NCBI GenBank assembly: GCA_019155185.1
Contig: CM032794.1
Span: forward strand, 17,478,946-17,542,945
Direction: 5' to 3'
Source of the DNA: Beaufortia kweichowensis
Lineage: Eukaryota; Chordata; Actinopteri; Cypriniformes; Gastromyzontidae
DNA length: 64,000 nt
A model generated the notes under the pieces. That model was not told the DNA's origin and did not search any database. It worked only from the letters and a program-made list of their open reading frames with translations. Both the position numbers and the translations under genes were made by a program. Shown piece by piece: positions 13,901-23,855 of this stretch. Position 1 is the first letter of the stretch; every line of letters begins with the position of its first letter.

Positions 13901-14528
13901 TCCTATAATGTATTTTTGTGTGTAAACAGCAGGGTATAATGCACATTGTACCAACAACATATTTCTACACTAAGGTTTTTAACACTTACCTGCCCCATTA
14001 CCCTTTAAAGCAGGGATTAAACCCAGAACCCAGTATAATAAAAGCTTTTTGTTAATTTTCATATAAAAATATTCCTTAAGACATAATTCAATAACTGCAT
14101 CATTTAATGTCTCTACACTTAGTTAAAAAGCTAGAAATTTGTTAATATCATGAGAATTTGAGTTCTGCATTTATTGATTGGACTTATAATAAACAAGTTA
14201 GTTAAACAGTCAACATGAATAAAATCTGTTCATGAAATGAAGCTCTGCACTTTAAAATTGCTTTAAAAGTCTGTCCATTACATGTTTTCTTTGTGAATAT
14301 TCTAAACCACTGATTTACATTCAATAGTATTGATATATTTATTAATTTGTTATGAATAGTGTATTGTATAGTATTGTGTTGTATAGGGCTCTTACCCTGC
14401 ATATAAATGTGGAAATGTTGCATTTCCCCAGTGCAGGACAGCAGTGTTCTGATGACACGCTGTTTGAGACCTACAGGCTGCTGTGGGACGTTTTTGTCCA
14501 ATATCCACATATTGTCATTCAAAGCCAA
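1389..14528 (-). CDS. slc14a2: Urea transporter, SLC14 family, complete, 8 coding exons
   Basis: Passive urea channel of the plasma membrane. Coding exons (minus strand, 5' to 3'): 14528-14396, 13544-13355, 12836-12708, 12612-12420, 10714-10567, 1895-1764, 1691-1642, 1565-1389. All junctions are GT-AG and the phases join into one 383-residue frame, close to the usual length of about 390 for a single-unit UT. Exon 2 holds the conserved LRGTSQVILVNNPLSG segment, exon 3 SSGLYGFNGMLVALLMGVFS, exon 4 the first LP motif and an NHT glycosylation site in the central loop, exon 5 VLGVGQIFACQ, exons 6-8 the second inverted repeat. Exon 7 is only 50 bases. Both pore motifs differ from the family: LPVSVFPF instead of LPVFTLPF, and LPASSWAA instead of LPACTWPF. 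The family is certain. Orthology to SLC14A2 rather than a divergent fish paralogue is less so, though syt4 next door fits 18q12. Confidence 0.85.
2558..2700 (+). repeat. Dispersed cyprinid repeat, GGAATAGTT family
   Basis: Starts with an AAAGGAATAGTTAACC-like end followed by a CATCATTTACT block and a TTCCTTTCTTTAGTTGAACACA block. The same order of blocks recurs, in either orientation, at about 15430-15575, 35750-36010, 47592-47840, 55712-56400, 60590-61005 and 62427-62520. I recognise this as one of the most abundant fish dispersed repeats but cannot name its superfamily with certainty. Confidence 0.6.
2760..3010. repeat. Repeat rich in ACGTT motifs
   Basis: The motif AACGTT or TAACGTT appears many times in about 250 bases, on both strands, around a GCAAACAGAAACGTTATAA core. 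This resembles a fish DNA-element interior. No clean terminal inverted repeats were found by eye. Confidence 0.4.
3155..3320 (+). repeat. Dispersed repeat, TTTTATGGGGAC family
   Basis: Contains GTTTTATGGGGACTTT followed by an ATAATGACTT...CTGTATA block and a CCTAACCCTCAC block. The same blocks in the same order occur at 44346-44530, in reverse at about 5535-5715, and in part near 56810-56890. Confidence 0.55.
3362..3560 (+). mobile_element. Miniature element with CTTAAAAATAAAGGT end
   Basis: Begins with ACACTTAAAAATAAAGGTGC and continues with repeated GGTTCTT and AAGAAC motifs. A clearer relative lies at 41379-41572. I recognise this family as a frequent non-autonomous DNA element of fish, but the 3' end of this copy is not clear. 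Confidence 0.5.
4165..4388 (-). repeat. Dispersed repeat, inverted partner of the copy at 10953
   Basis: The stretch ending GCCTGGTTTTCACAGAC is, reversed and complemented, the same element that begins TGTGACCCAGTCTGTGAAAA near 10951. Matching blocks include ACGAGCATCAAAGTTTG against ACGAGCCTCAAAGTTTG, and the segment around a TAATAGGT or ACCTATTA core. Confidence 0.7.
5048..5204. mobile_element. hAT-type miniature transposon with terminal inverted repeats
   Basis: The ends are CAGTGGTCCCCAAATTTGGT and, reversed, CAATGGTACACAAGTTCATT. Both then continue into the same CCTGGAGGGCCGGTGTC, so the inverted repeats span about 37 bases with a few mismatches. The element has no coding capacity. Flanking octamers CTTTAATG and CTTTGAAG match at 6 of 8 positions, fitting a decayed 8-base target duplication as hAT elements make. 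Confidence 0.8.
5535..5715 (-). repeat. Dispersed repeat, TTTTATGGGGAC family, reverse copy
   Basis: Carries GGTTTAGGGGTAGGGTGAGGG, then a TATACAGTTTGTACAGTATAAAAGTC block, and ends toward CCTTGGGGACTATTTTG. These are the same blocks as at 3155-3320 and 44346-44530 in the other orientation. Confidence 0.55.
5939..6073 (+). repeat. (GA)n microsatellite
   Basis: About 135 bases of nearly uninterrupted GAGAGA, with a few single-base interruptions (GGAG) in the left half and a pure array on the right. The long Arg-Glu and Ser-Leu frames through it are artefacts of the dinucleotide. Confidence 0.95.
7005..7215 (+). mobile_element. 3' end of a retroelement with TTGAAC tail
   Basis: Holds GGGTTTCTTGCCACCGTTGCC, then TGTAAAGCGCGGTTGAAACAG and AAAGCGCTATACAAATAAAC, ending in short TTGAAC repeats. 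An AAGCGCTATACAAATAAA stretch with a short tandem tail is what I know from the 3' ends of fish LINE/SINE families. The exact family is not assigned. Confidence 0.55.
7216..10000. mobile_element. Composite mobile-element region, host of a nested insertion
   Basis: A longer repeat seems to occupy this stretch. It includes a CpG-containing, promoter-like part at about 7290-7560 with two CCAAT-type motifs (GATTGGCC, GATTGGTC), a CATGACCT...GGGCGTGTTGACG block near 8615, and after the nested element a GTGGGGGCGTGTT block near 9790 ending GCATCATATGACCCCTTTAAA. No intact transposase frame is visible. Confidence 0.4.
8686..9701. mobile_element. Nested DNA transposon, TA target, CACTCTAAAAA ends
   Basis: The ends are CACTCTAAAAAAT and, reversed, CACTCTAAAAACG, each flanked by TA (8684-8685 and 9702-9703), so the element is about 1.0 kb with a TA target duplication. 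Inside, GTTGATCCAACATAATGTTTTAA occurs twice, near 8800 and 8897. No transposase frame is seen, so it is non-autonomous. A TA target suggests a mariner-like mover, though other TA-targeting families are possible. Confidence 0.7.
10020..10290 (+). repeat. Dispersed repeat shared with 63050-63190
   Basis: The string ATTGCTTTAATGATTGATGTATGTGCTTTTTGG followed by CATATAAGAAGATAACATGACAGT and TCTTTTGTGTT recurs with modest changes near 63052-63160, showing a common element. Confidence 0.6.
10895..10950. repeat. (AT)n microsatellite
   Basis: About 56 bases of pure AT dinucleotide at the edge of the dispersed repeat that starts at 10953. It can form a perfect hairpin. Confidence 0.95.
10953..11165 (+). 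repeat. Dispersed repeat, inverted partner of the copy at 4165
   Basis: Begins GTGACCCAGTCTGTGAAAACC and continues TCTAATTCTGAGATAACGAG, the complement of 4165-4388. The two copies lie about 6.5 kb apart. This one lies in the intron before exon 5, between exon 5 (10567-10714) and exon 4 (12420-12612); the other lies in intron 5. Confidence 0.7.
11270..11745 (+). repeat. Cyprinid dispersed repeat, two end fragments
   Basis: The end motif is seen twice in the same orientation: GACCCCAAACTTTTGATAGTAGTGTA near 11302 and GATCTCAAACTTTTAAGTGGGGGTGTA near 11717. The second is preceded by TTTTTGATCAAATAAATGCAGCCTTGATGAGCGTAAGAGA, a block I recognise from abundant carp and zebrafish repeats. The copies are degraded. 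Confidence 0.55.
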
Positions 14529-15426
14529 ACACTATTTTAGCCTGAAGTCAGAATATTCCAGACTCGTCCTCCTCACTTCCACTGGCCTCTCCCCTTCTTC
14601 TCACTCTCCCCTTAGTCATTGTCTTGCAGTCACCCTCAGTCCTGTTCTCTCTCACAGACCGTTTTCTCTCTACACATGTGAAAGTTAATATTATATCTTT
14701 TTAACCTCTTGTACAGGACAAATATCATCTCGGATTGGCTAGACATGGGTAAAGTCCAAATGCCGCATCTGGTCTCAACCTCTCAATCATTCACGTTTCT
14801 GTTATTCTTTTATTTTCTTATAATCTACCTGCATTTATTATTAGATTTGTTTGCAATTCAGATTTGTTTAGTGAGAAAGTACATTTTTTCATTAATGTAT
14901 GTAATTAAATTCATGTATATCAATGTATAGCTATTGTTTTCTACACATACATACATACATATCTTTACAGTCTTGAAAAATAGACCAGCAGCAGGACTTC
15001 CTTTATTTATTTGTATTTTGTCGGGTATCATTTTGATTTGAACCCAGACTGTACCTGTGTGTGTGTGTAATTATTAAAAATGAATAGTCAGTGCTAAAGG
15101 ATTACATAACGAAAAACATGTTGCAAGAGCAAAATGAGGTTTATTTTCAACATAAATGGAGTCGATGGAAAAAAGCAATTTGTAGTCTAAGCGAGTATAC
15201 GTGTGACACAAATCTGATCTGTTTAGAGCTCTCTGTGCGTGTGGAGCAGGGCCAAATGAGTGAGAAAGAAAAACACTGACAGACAAACAAATACATATAG
15301 ATGTAAATAGAAAGAAGTAGAATATGAACTTTGATTGACTGCTTTTTCTGACGGTCTTCAGCTCTTTCTGTGGAAGATCTTAGATACAAAAAGCACTGCA
15401 CTACAAATATTGCTTAAACGTTGGTT

Positions 15427-15580
15427 ACCGGCACTCATCGACTTTCGTTGTACCTTGTGTCCATAATATGAAAGTGAATGGGTGCCAGTTACCTGCGTTT
15501 TGCAAAATATCTTCTTCTGTGTTCTGCTGAAGCAAGAAAGTCATACATAATTTATTTTTGTGTGAACCATCCCTTTAAGC
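15427..15580 (-). repeat. Dispersed cyprinid repeat, GGAATAGTT family, reverse copy
   Basis: Blocks GTGAATGGGTGCCAG, TATCTTCTTCTGTGTTCTGCTGAA, GCAAGAAAGTCATACA and GTGTGAACCATCCCTTTAA follow the order seen in the other copies, ending with the complement of the AAAGGGATGGTTCAC end. Confidence 0.65.
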
Positions 15581-16286
15581 AATTTTTGCAGCAAAGAGTG
15601 GAGTGCTTTTTGTGTTCTACAAAAGAAAGAGTCATATACAGGCTTTACATGAGATATAAAAATAAAATAATTATTACATAATTTTTATTTTGGGGTGAAA
15701 ATAAAATAACCACTTTAAGGGGGTATTGTAAAAAATTGAAAAAATACATAGCAATCACAGTCAAAGGAAGACAAATAAACAGAGAAACACGGACAGTCAG
15801 GTTTGCATAGAATTTTTCCTACAACATGTGTTTTTATTCATGCATATGTACTTACAGTATAAAGTAGCAGATAATAAAAGATGTACAGAGTTGTTCCTAA
15901 CCCATCCTCTTATTTTTACACAAGCACAAATTAAAAAGATTTCACTCATTTTTTATAGTTTTTAGTCTTGTTTTTCAGGAAGTGTATCTACATTTGTGTC
16001 CAGACATATCAGAGCCAAACACACCCTCCATTGATTCTCATCTGTACTCCTCTGAGATTCTGAATGAGTAGACTGCATAAAGACAAATCACAACAGTAAA
16101 TGTTGAGGTGAGGTGAAATGTTTGAAGCTTGTATACATTTTATATATCCAAATTTTGTCGACAGACTTTGTGTCTGTGCATGAGTTTGTATGTCTATAGG
16201 TTTTGTGAATGACAGAAAGGACACTGTGATCTTTAAGTGACATTCTCTTTACATAGGCAAAACTGGTTGATGGTTGCCTAATTACA

Positions 16287-16457
<171 letters not shown>

Positions 16458-17500
16458 CATTAAGCATGCACAGACTGTCTGGTCAGTTGTGGATCATTAG
16501 CCCAGCATGAGCCTGTGTCAGGATGCAATTAAATGGCTGTGTTGTGCAGTGGCCTGATGCTCTGAAGCCTGGCTCTAATTCACCTCACCCACAGAGGTCT
16601 GATCTGGTAAAGTTGCCATGGTGTGTGGGTGTGGTGCTGGTGACACTATTGAGCTTACGAACATAGGACTGTTGAAATTACGCATAAACATGTTCACATA
16701 TAGCAGACACATTATTCTTCAATGTCAGCGTTTGAATAAGTAATAAAGGTTATACTGACAAACCCAGATAAATGGCACTGAGAGCTGCAAAAGTCGAGGT
16801 CCTTCAACACACTTCAAGTGCTGAGAAAATGTTATTCCTTTGTTCTGTATGCTTCAAAAAGAAGGAAAAAAACATTGAATTGCAAAGAAAGGAAGAAATT
16901 GTCAGTCTGTATAACTTATATAACCCCATTTGAAAGTAGTTCAATCCTTTGATTTGTTGTCAGTGCTGTCGAAACGAGCTTAAAATTACTTTAAAAAGAC
17001 AGCTTTTACTGTGGTTGAAAATAGTTTTGCAGATGTTTTTGAATTAAACTCAATAACAGCAGATTTTATGATTCTTACCCTGTATTGCACCTCTTCTCAA
17101 ACCATAAAATAAGATCAAGAAACTGAAATTTAAGTTAGTTACTGAAAATCTGTTACTCTCGAATCTCATTTGCAGTTTCATCAAATAATTACTTTAATCA
17201 ATTTTACGAAAAAGTTTTGCAGCAACATAAGAATGTATAAGAATATAAGAATGTAAAATTATTTAACTACCCCAAAAATACATAATGGTTCTAACTATTT
17301 GACTCTGGTCATTTAGCTGTCTTTGTGTCCTTGTAAAGGTCAGTCTTAATAGAAACAGCAAGCACAAATTAGGCTCCACAAAGAACAAGAAGAGATAAAA
17401 GAGGGAAGTTGGGCTGGCCGATTAGATCTTGGACTGATCGATAGAGGATATATGATCCGGTTCAGTTTACGGCCGCAGAGAGAGACTAATGTTTGCAAGG

Positions 17501-17661
17501 GGCAAAATACCACAGTATGTGTGTGTGTGTAGTTCTGATAATGTATGCCATGCCAGCATAGTTGAATAATGGCTCTTCATAGCGAGTCTTTAGATGACAA
17601 CAGGGAATAGATGAGTTTAGCGAGAGAGAGTGGAAAAATGAGATATAGATATGAATACTAA
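17501..17661 (+). repeat. Left arm of an inverted segment pair
   Basis: Reads GGCAAAATACCACAGTATGT, through AATGTATGCCATGCCAGCAT and TTTAGATGACAACAGGG, to AAAAATGAGATATAG. The reverse complement of this whole stretch is present at 19525-19682 with few differences (for example CAACAGGGAATAG against CAACAGGAAATAG). Confidence 0.85.
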
Positions 17662-19362
17662 GAGTGAAGGCGAGAGAGTAAAACGTGAATTGTTCAAGAG
17701 AGTCTTTAGCACAGGAAAAAACGAATTATTTGTTTTCTTTACAGGTGTTTGCTAACATTATAATTGAATCGTTGTCCGTCTTTACACAGTCTCACTTACA
17801 GTCCAGACACTGCGATTGTGAGGTTGAAACGGCTGGTCTGGTGCTGCTGGTTGAGAAATTATGGCAGGTATGACTCTTCAGTTCTGCAGATGTCATGTCT
17901 ATCTCTAAACTATGTCATATATTAAATTTAATTTACAGTGTACTGGCTGTTATTATTAAAAATAAATAACTACATTTGTCAATAAGTAATACTAGGATAA
18001 TGTTTAAGGTTGTTCGAGATAGGTAAACATAAACTTAAGTAAGACATGTTACACATGCAGTATCATTATTTGTATCATGGATGCCAACGTGAGTAAATAT
18101 TTATCCCATGTGTTTCTTTCACAGATTTTTATTGCAATTGGCCACTTTATTATTCATTTAATGAATTTTACATTCGCTTATAGGCTAATGAGACCCGTTT
18201 GGAAGGCCCACTCAAACATCAAATCTTGGCTCTGATGTGTTTGCTCCTGACATATCAGTTACCAGAAAAAACATGATCTGCCTTTGACAAAAGCCTGTGG
18301 TTTGTAGAGTGTGTGTAAGTGCAGCTGAATCAAGTAATACCTTGACTTGTTTTTTCGTTTTTATCTCTCTCTGCCTCTTTTATTTTATTTTTATTAAATA
18401 TTCGATGTTTTATTCGATAGCTTAAACATCACGAGACTTATTTACCATTTTGTATGTCTGTGTTTTGATTTTTTGTGTGTTGCTGTGCATTGCTGCACAT
18501 CCATCATGTCTCCCATGGTTTTGTGGGTGCAGCAGCAATTTGTCATGTCACACTTCTGCCAGTTTGATTTCGGCCCATTGACACACTTTCTTCCAGACTC
18601 CAGCGCTCCCTCTTTCCTCACTCTATCCATCCTCACTCCCTCGTTGATTCACCCTCTCTGTCTCCATAACAACCACAGGAGTGGCCTTGACAGTTTGGTG
18701 GAATGGCTTCACTTGCGAGGCATGCCATAAAGAAACTTATATTGATCTATGCTGACATCATGTTAATGGATGTACATTTGGACATTACATACAATGACAT
18801 TATAGTCATTATAATGTATAATGACATATACATATATATAACCCTAAAAAAGTAGAAAACAGCACAAATTTTCATGAAGCGTTTTTAATCATCTAAACAC
18901 ACACACAGAGCTATTGGTGGGATATATTAGATTAAGTCTTCTGAAGTGTTTGATCAGCGTGCAGGTTAGCTTAATCCCCAAAAAGTAGGTCAGTATAATT
19001 TACACCTCTCCTACTGAGAGCTGAAATCTTAGGATCTATGTGTGTGAGAAAGATGGAGAGAACAAGAAATGTGAGTGATATAGTAGGAGATCTCTCTCTG
19101 TTCATTTTCTTTTGCTTCCACAATCTCATAGTCTCAACAGCTTGATTATTTTCTATTTGGAAAGAAACTAACACACCATTACAAAGATAATGAGATTTTT
19201 TTCTACCTTATGAGAACACAAGCAGTAAATCAGATAAAAAAACAGCTAATGTGTGAATCTGTAAATATCTGAAGTGTAGACCCATTCTCAGCTTTAGGAT
19301 ATTAACGAGATCTTAAATCTGCTTTTAAATCAATGTAACTTTTGTATCATCTATGCATGGGT

Positions 19363-19404
19363 AGCTATCTACACATTATTCTACCTAATAATGTGTAGAT
19401 AGCT
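19363..19404. repeat. Perfect 18-base inverted repeat with 6-base loop
   Basis: The arms AGCTATCTACACATTATT (19363-19380) and AATAATGTGTAGATAGCT (19387-19404) are exact complements, separated by CTACCT. The right arm overlaps the first two bases of the duplicated block at 19403. Confidence 0.95.
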
Positions 19405-19456
19405 GCTTCCATTTCAATCAGATCAAGTACCTCTCCTCACTCTACATAATGCTTTT

Positions 19457-19459
<3 letters not shown>
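19403..19459 (+). repeat. First copy of a 57-base direct duplication leading into a CT array
   Basis: Runs from CTGCTTCCATTTCAATCAGA to CATAATGCTTTTGGT. By eye it is identical over 57 bases to 20369-20425. Both copies run straight into a CT array. Confidence 0.9.

Positions 19460-19524
<65 letters not shown>
19460..19524 (+). repeat. (TC)n microsatellite
   Basis: About 65 bases of pure CT dinucleotide following the first duplicated block. Confidence 0.95.
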
Positions 19525-19527
<3 letters not shown>

Positions 19528-19682
19528 TTCACAGCTATATCTCATTTTTCCACTCTCTCTCGCTAAACTCATCTATTTCCTGTTGTCATCTAAATACTCG
19601 CTATGAAGAGCCATTATTCAACTATGCTGGCATGGCATACATTATCAGAACTACACACACATACATACTGTGGTATTTTGCC
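19525..19682 (-). repeat. Right arm of an inverted segment pair
   Basis: Reverse complement of 17501-17661. It starts GTATTCACAGCTATATCTC directly after a CT array and ends ACTGTGGTATTTTGCC. Confidence 0.85.
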
Positions 19683-20368
19683 TAATATTAAACCTTAAGG
19701 TGAACAGCGACTAGCAAACTGGCAAGGTTTGTTTTTATTACAAGTGAGCTAATAAAATATTTCAAATCAACATCTTGAATCTAATAATTTACTTAATACG
19801 TGATAAGCCATATAATATGCGGGATAATGATGTACAGTCAGCCGGTTGTTATCTTAAAATAAACCCCTCCAGTGTAAGCCTGATAACTGGCTCTGGCCAA
19901 TGGCAATTGGCTAGTTGTACATTATCTTATCATAATAAATGCATGTGTTCATACTTATTTGACTTAATGAACACTGTTATGAAAACTTAATGTAAAACTT
20001 TTAAGTAAATAAAAAAGGTAGCAAAATCAATATAGAAAGGTAATCTGTAGTAGAATGGAGGACCTTATGCAATTTAATTAATATTTGGATCTTGTAAAGG
20101 GGCTCAAATTAATGCTTTTATTTTATGTGTGTGTGTGTTGAGAATGTTTTAAAAGTTTTTGTGATTGTTTCATTTTTATTTTAATTGAACGTTTTTCTGT
20201 TTCACTATGTGAGTCATTACATGATATTGCACCTCTAATGTCACATCATGCTAGACACATTCACCTGTAATCAGGGGGTTGGCAAATTATTTTTATTCAT
20301 TTCATTTGGTTACTTTGTCTGTGTCATTTTCTATCTGTTTTAGATAAAGTGGGTGAAAACAGTCTACA

Positions 20369-20424
20369 CTGCTTCCATTTCAATCAGATCAAGTACCTCT
20401 CCTCACTCTACATAATGCTTTTGG

Positions 20425-20490
<66 letters not shown>
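20369..20490 (+). repeat. Second copy of the 57-base block plus CT array
   Basis: The block at 20369-20425 equals 19403-19459 and is followed by about 65 bases of CT dinucleotide with a single A at the junction. The sequence after the array (TGGTTCACATCAGG) differs from that after the first copy. Confidence 0.9.
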
Positions 20491-20494
<4 letters not shown>

Positions 20495-22905
20495 TCACAT
20501 CAGGTAATCTCCCACTCCAAAGCATAATCAGAAAAAGGTACCGATCTATTTCTGCTAATTTAGCTTTATTTTTATTTTCAGGTAATAATAGCCCTAAATG
20601 GATGGCTGAAATAGTTCCTGAAATAGCAGTTAGGTTCTACTCAATGTTTTAATTGAACAAACTTGTGATGGCTGTCTCTGGGGAGATTTGCCTGTGAGTA
20701 AAATTCTCACTGTTGTGTGAGAAAGCGTTTGGGCATCAAGCATGGTGACATTTAAAAAAGCAACGATGCAAAAACCGAACATTGGAAAGTGTTGATTTTG
20801 CAGCACAATCAACACATGCAAGTGTATCATCAGTAACATCGTCACCTCAAAGCAGCTGTGTGCACTGTATGTGTGCACGTGGTTCATATCACAAGGTGTT
20901 TCTTTTCTTCTCTTAGGTTTAATCATCTGCTTCTTTTCATGTATTTAAATATTTAATTCTTGACAATACCATCATAAGCTGCTCTGAATACCAAAAAGTC
21001 AAAGACCTATTGTTCAGCACCACATCTTTTTTCCTTTCTATTTCACTCTCCTCCCACTAATATTAATCTGCTACCTTCATAAAGACACTGCTTGACAGGT
21101 GCAATGCTCTCTCTTTTTATCGCTTTCTGATTCTTTTTTCTTGATTCTCTGACTCTTCTGTCCTGTCTGTCAGTTCAGACCTGTGAAACATTCAAAACCT
21201 GACCACCAATTTCTTTTTCTGGCTTTTAAATCCCCCACTCCCCAGCCTAATGTTTCACTGTTTTATTCTCTGGTTTATTGGTATGAAAAATGATGGCACT
21301 TTTTGTACAGCCAAAGCTATAGCAGTTTAGACAAGCCCTTGCATTATTCAATGTCAGACCGCAATTGTTCATTCGTCATGTTCACACAATGAAATACTGC
21401 TGCATTTAAATCACATTTCCATTACACCCAAGCCCTATAAAACACACACAGACACGCAGCCTTTTAGAGCTAGAACTACTAGCTCCTGCCGAGCTGAGCT
21501 GAACAGGGTGGGGATTTGACTGCAGGAGGTAGTTATGAGAACATAGCTGATCTTACATAAGCTCAGTGAGATGCTGATTACAGGTAACATTTTGGCTCAT
21601 ATTTAGTTCATAGTACCATACTGCAAAATTTCACAGTAATGTAAAATAAATATTTACTTAAACCAAAAATTTTTGTGATGTCACATGAATGAATACATCA
21701 GTGTATGACAACTTCCACAGCAGGCCATCTTTGCCTAATTTTACATAACCGCTTAACGAGTAGTCTTGGACAGTCATTATAACACCTCAATAATACAATT
21801 GCTGAAGCTGTTATTTAACTTATATAATGTGTGAAAAGTCAAACTCTCTGCACAGTCTTCCAAAGGATTTTAACACATTTCTGTTTTTTCCTAATTGCAG
21901 CAGTGTGGGATATGCTTGGCGATGGACTGTAAACCAGCCAAACCCCTCATCTAATGTAGATCTCTTCATCCCCCAATCACACAGAAGTCGTTGACACATC
22001 ACATCCGGCCTGATCTAGTTAAAATGCTTTCTGATGCTCATGGCCACCATCTGTTATAGCTAATGAACCTACTTACATTTTGTTTGCTATTCATCATGAA
22101 ACTATTAGAAGGAGAAAAATGTCAACTAGGAACATTATGTTGGATCCTCTGTGGTATATATTATACTCATATAGCCAGTGAAGTGGGGCTACCCATAACA
22201 ATGTACAATATGGCTGCCAGCTAGACCAGCATCAAACAAAGGTGAACCCTTTAAATCTTAATTTGATTTGCATTACTCTTTATTTGACCATCTCTAATAT
22301 ATCTCTGTGTGTATTCTCTGATTTGCTTTTGTGTAGCACTAGCACCTTTGCTCTCTATATTACTTGTTTTAACCATTTACAGTGCTCTAAATGCAATTTG
22401 AAAAATAAAAAATGGTTAGTTTGTGTATTTTGTTCTTTTATTGTTTCTTCATCCTTGTTACTAACATCCCTCTCTTTGCTGTCTCACTATGGTGTTGAAA
22501 CACCTTGTTGAATGTACATGTGTTTGTACACGTCTTTCAGAATTCTGGAGCAGTAACCACGGTTTTTCACCTAAACGGCTGACGTCATTGTTTACGAATA
22601 AAACCTTGGTCTTTTTGCCAAAGATATGAGGAGAACAGAACATTCAGACACTTCTTTATATTCTGAGCCCTGGCAACCCACCCAGATTTTTTAAGCTCTT
22701 GTCCAATGTCATATATTTTAAGGACTATTAGTGTTGCTGGATGCTTTCAAAATGATTGGTTGAAGGAAAGAAGGGAGAGTGCAACATAGTCTGGGATACA
22801 ATAATGAATGGCTCATAGATGCAAGAATGATGTGAGTTTACGAGGGTAAGGGCAGATGTTAGCAGTCTGAGCACAATTTATGGACATTAGACGTTTGCTC
22901 ATTAC

Positions 22906-22909
<4 letters not shown>

Positions 22910-22942
<33 letters not shown>
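22910..22942 (+). repeat. Short (TC)n microsatellite
   Basis: About 33 bases of CT dinucleotide, the fourth CT tract on the plus strand between the transporter and syt4. Confidence 0.9.
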
Positions 22943-22945
<3 letters not shown>

Positions 22946-23855
22946 GCTCTCTTCCTAATTCTAATTAGTGTTATTGATTTAAATTGTGACGCAATGTAGC
23001 CTACTGGCCAGTGACTCAGACTTCATAGTCATCACAGTAAATACTATTAAAACTAAATACAGGCAAATGAATTTAGATCAAATCACTGAATAACGACATA
23101 AGGAGACTTTTCTTTCTCAGAACTGGATGTTTTATAGTAAGACACATACACATCACTTCCACCATTGTGCTCACAGTGAAGAAAACAACACTTTCTTACA
23201 CTCCACTGGAACTGAACTAACACACACACAATAATACACACTGATACATACAGACACGCTCCCATTCACATACATACACACGCTGTACATGCGGTTTCAG
23301 TTCACTTTGTGCAGTATCACATCAGCCTCCTCTTGCTTGTGCCTAATTTAGGCTCCGTCCACACCACATACAAAGTGTATTCAGGCAAAAACAGAAAAAC
23401 CAACCAAAGTCAAGAAATCAAGTATAAAAGGAAGAGAATAATTAAATTTCCACATTTAAATAAATAAAGGATAAATGCATCTTTCTTAAAAAATAAAGAG
23501 ATCATTCAGTTATTTTACATCATCACATTACCAGGATTTTCTTTAATTGTATCGCTTGATGGACTATTATTAACAGTGAGTAGAGAAGAACAGCAATAGC
23601 AACATTAATGACATTCGGTACTGCACAAGGTGGTGATCAATTGGGTTTTGAATAAAGCATGAAGAAAAAGCATCATTGGGATCAGCTGGCGCATCCCCCT
23701 TTAGAAGAAGCCCCTCCCCAATGATATGACTTATATACTGCTGAGATCAGTTGCTTGACAGAGAACATTACTTGCAACAAGTTCAAATCCCACCCACTCA
23801 TCTGCGAATTTTAATGACAGTTCCTGGATCTCTGTTGGCATGGCATTCAACAGAG

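Noticed and set aside
13541..13960. 139-residue minus-strand frame
   Set aside because: It overlaps only the edge of transporter exon 2 and otherwise covers its upstream intron. The composition is Ile/Ser/Phe-rich without a domain.
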